DNA of 5,982 nt from an uncultured Lachnospiraceae bacterium (GTDB taxonomy: Bacteria; Bacillota; Clostridia; Lachnospirales; Lachnospiraceae). The position numbers and the translations under genes are program-made. The notes beneath the pieces were generated by a model. The model was not told where the DNA came from, did no database searches, and saw only the letters and a list, made by a program, of their open reading frames with translations. The number at the start of each line of letters is the position of its first letter. Position 1 is the stretch's first letter. The DNA lies in contig OMSM01000265.1 in assembly GCA_900313745.1 (NCBI GenBank), positions 1-5,982 of the forward strand, in the 5' to 3' direction. Below, piece by piece: positions 5,507 through 5,982 of the stretch.

Positions 5507-5982
5507 ATGGCAATCCAGTCCTTTCACGGCGGAACAGCGCTGTATGACGGAAAAGAGATCACCAGGGACCTTCCGGTGAAGACAGTTCTTCCCCGGGGAG
5601 AAATGGTATATCCTCTTAAGCAGTTAAGGGGAGAACCAGCCTCTCCTAAAGTGGCGGTGGGAGACCATGTCCTGACCGGCCAGATGATCGCGGAAGCAGT
5701 CGGGCAGGACTCTGCCGCAGTACATGCCTCGGTATCCGGCGATGTCGTTTCCATTGAGGACAGGACACTCGCGGGCGGGGAAAAGACGCGCTGTATTGTG
5801 ATCTCAAACGACGGAAGATACGACGAGATTGTCTATCCGGAGAGCCGCCATATCAGCGGGCTTACCCCGCAGACTATCATCAAGGCTGTGCGCAGCGCAG
5901 GTGTCGTGGAGAGCGACAGCTTCACCCTGAGGGACGGGGTATCCACGGCGGACAAGCTGGAGACGGAGCACCCGGAGCGCAT
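5507..5982 (+). CDS. RnfC-like electron transport subunit, N-terminal part (partial)
   Basis: 158 codons are visible before the frame runs off the right edge. Residues about 5-105 match the RnfC N-terminal domain: F-H-G-G (6-9) corresponds to F-K-G-G-I/V-H; V-L-P-R-G-E-M-V-Y-P-L (27-37) to the segment before S-Q-H; V-G-D-x-V-L-x-G-Q-x-I-A-E-A (51-64) to the lipoyl-like hairpin; and V-H-A-S-V-S-G-D-V (72-80) and I-V-I-S-N-D-G (97-103) to the following strands. RnfC is the peripheral NADH-oxidising subunit of the Rnf ferredoxin:NAD+ oxidoreductase, which pumps ions in anaerobes. This copy is divergent. The S-Q-H-I-G-A-P stretch reads K-Q-L-R-G-E-P. After A-G-V-V (131-134) the usual G-M-G-G-A loop is replaced by polar residues. 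Iron-sulfur motifs and any rnfDGEAB partners would lie outside the window. It could be a true RnfC of a divergent lineage or an RnfC-like paralogue. The gene is transcribed divergently from the YprB-like gene, and I see no convincing + strand promoter. Confidence 0.8.
   Translation, partial: MAIQSFHGGTALYDGKEITRDLPVKTVLPRGEMVYPLKQLRGEPASPKVAVGDHVLTGQMIAEAVGQDSAAVHASVSGDVVSIEDRTLAGGEKTRCIVISNDGRYDEIVYPESRHISGLTPQTIIKAVRSAGVVESDSFTLRDGVSTADKLETEHPER

Noticed and set aside
5425..5508. A 28-codon N-terminal extension of the YprB-like protein
   Set aside because: It would begin upstream of the -35/-10 promoter elements, and a good ribosome binding site precedes the ATG at 5424. The family N-terminus normally starts close to the I-x-E-K-S-L segment.

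Overview
The window looks like a core-genome segment of an anaerobic Gram-positive bacterium of the class Clostridia, probably Lachnospiraceae or a close relative. By eye the DNA is moderately GC-rich. The reasons are the strong AGGAGG-type ribosome binding sites, a short four-domain S1 protein next to cmk and ispH, an HI0933-type flavoprotein in the same operon, an RnfC-like gene, and an RNase H-like (YprB-type) protein with a C-terminal region I associate with Lachnospiraceae. No IS element, CRISPR array, tRNA, rRNA or phage gene is visible.

Positions 1-4216 (+ strand) hold a tightly packed gene run. First is the C-terminal end of a MurR/RpiR-type SIS-domain regulator (1-276). Its stop overlaps the start of an HI0933/BaiN-like FAD flavoprotein (273-1511) by 4 nt. 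Next comes a single ORF (1555-3081) fusing cytidylate kinase (Cmk) to the isoprenoid enzyme IspH, with almost no linker. The S1 gene (3053-4216) starts inside the end of that ORF, overlapping it by 29 nt in another frame. A sigma-A-like promoter, TTGATA-N17-TACAAT, lies inside the ispH part in a locally AT-rich stretch. It could give S1 transcription independent of the upstream genes.

A perfect 12-bp hairpin (4251-4278) separates the S1 gene from a convergent gene and probably terminates transcription from both sides. The convergent gene (4291-5424, - strand) is an RNase H-like/YprB-type protein whose DEDD nuclease residues look partly lost. Its promoter (TTGCCT-N17-TATAAT) lies in an 82-nt divergent spacer. 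On the other side of that spacer an RnfC-like gene begins at 5507 and runs off the window. Its N-terminal domain is recognisable, but the usual glycine-rich nucleotide/FMN motif is not seen where expected.

The Cmk-IspH-S1 cluster links nucleotide supply, isoprenoid precursor synthesis and translation. Most of the window is ordinary housekeeping sequence. The points worth following up are the position of the fusion boundary, the promoter inside ispH, the degenerate nuclease site and the divergent RnfC.
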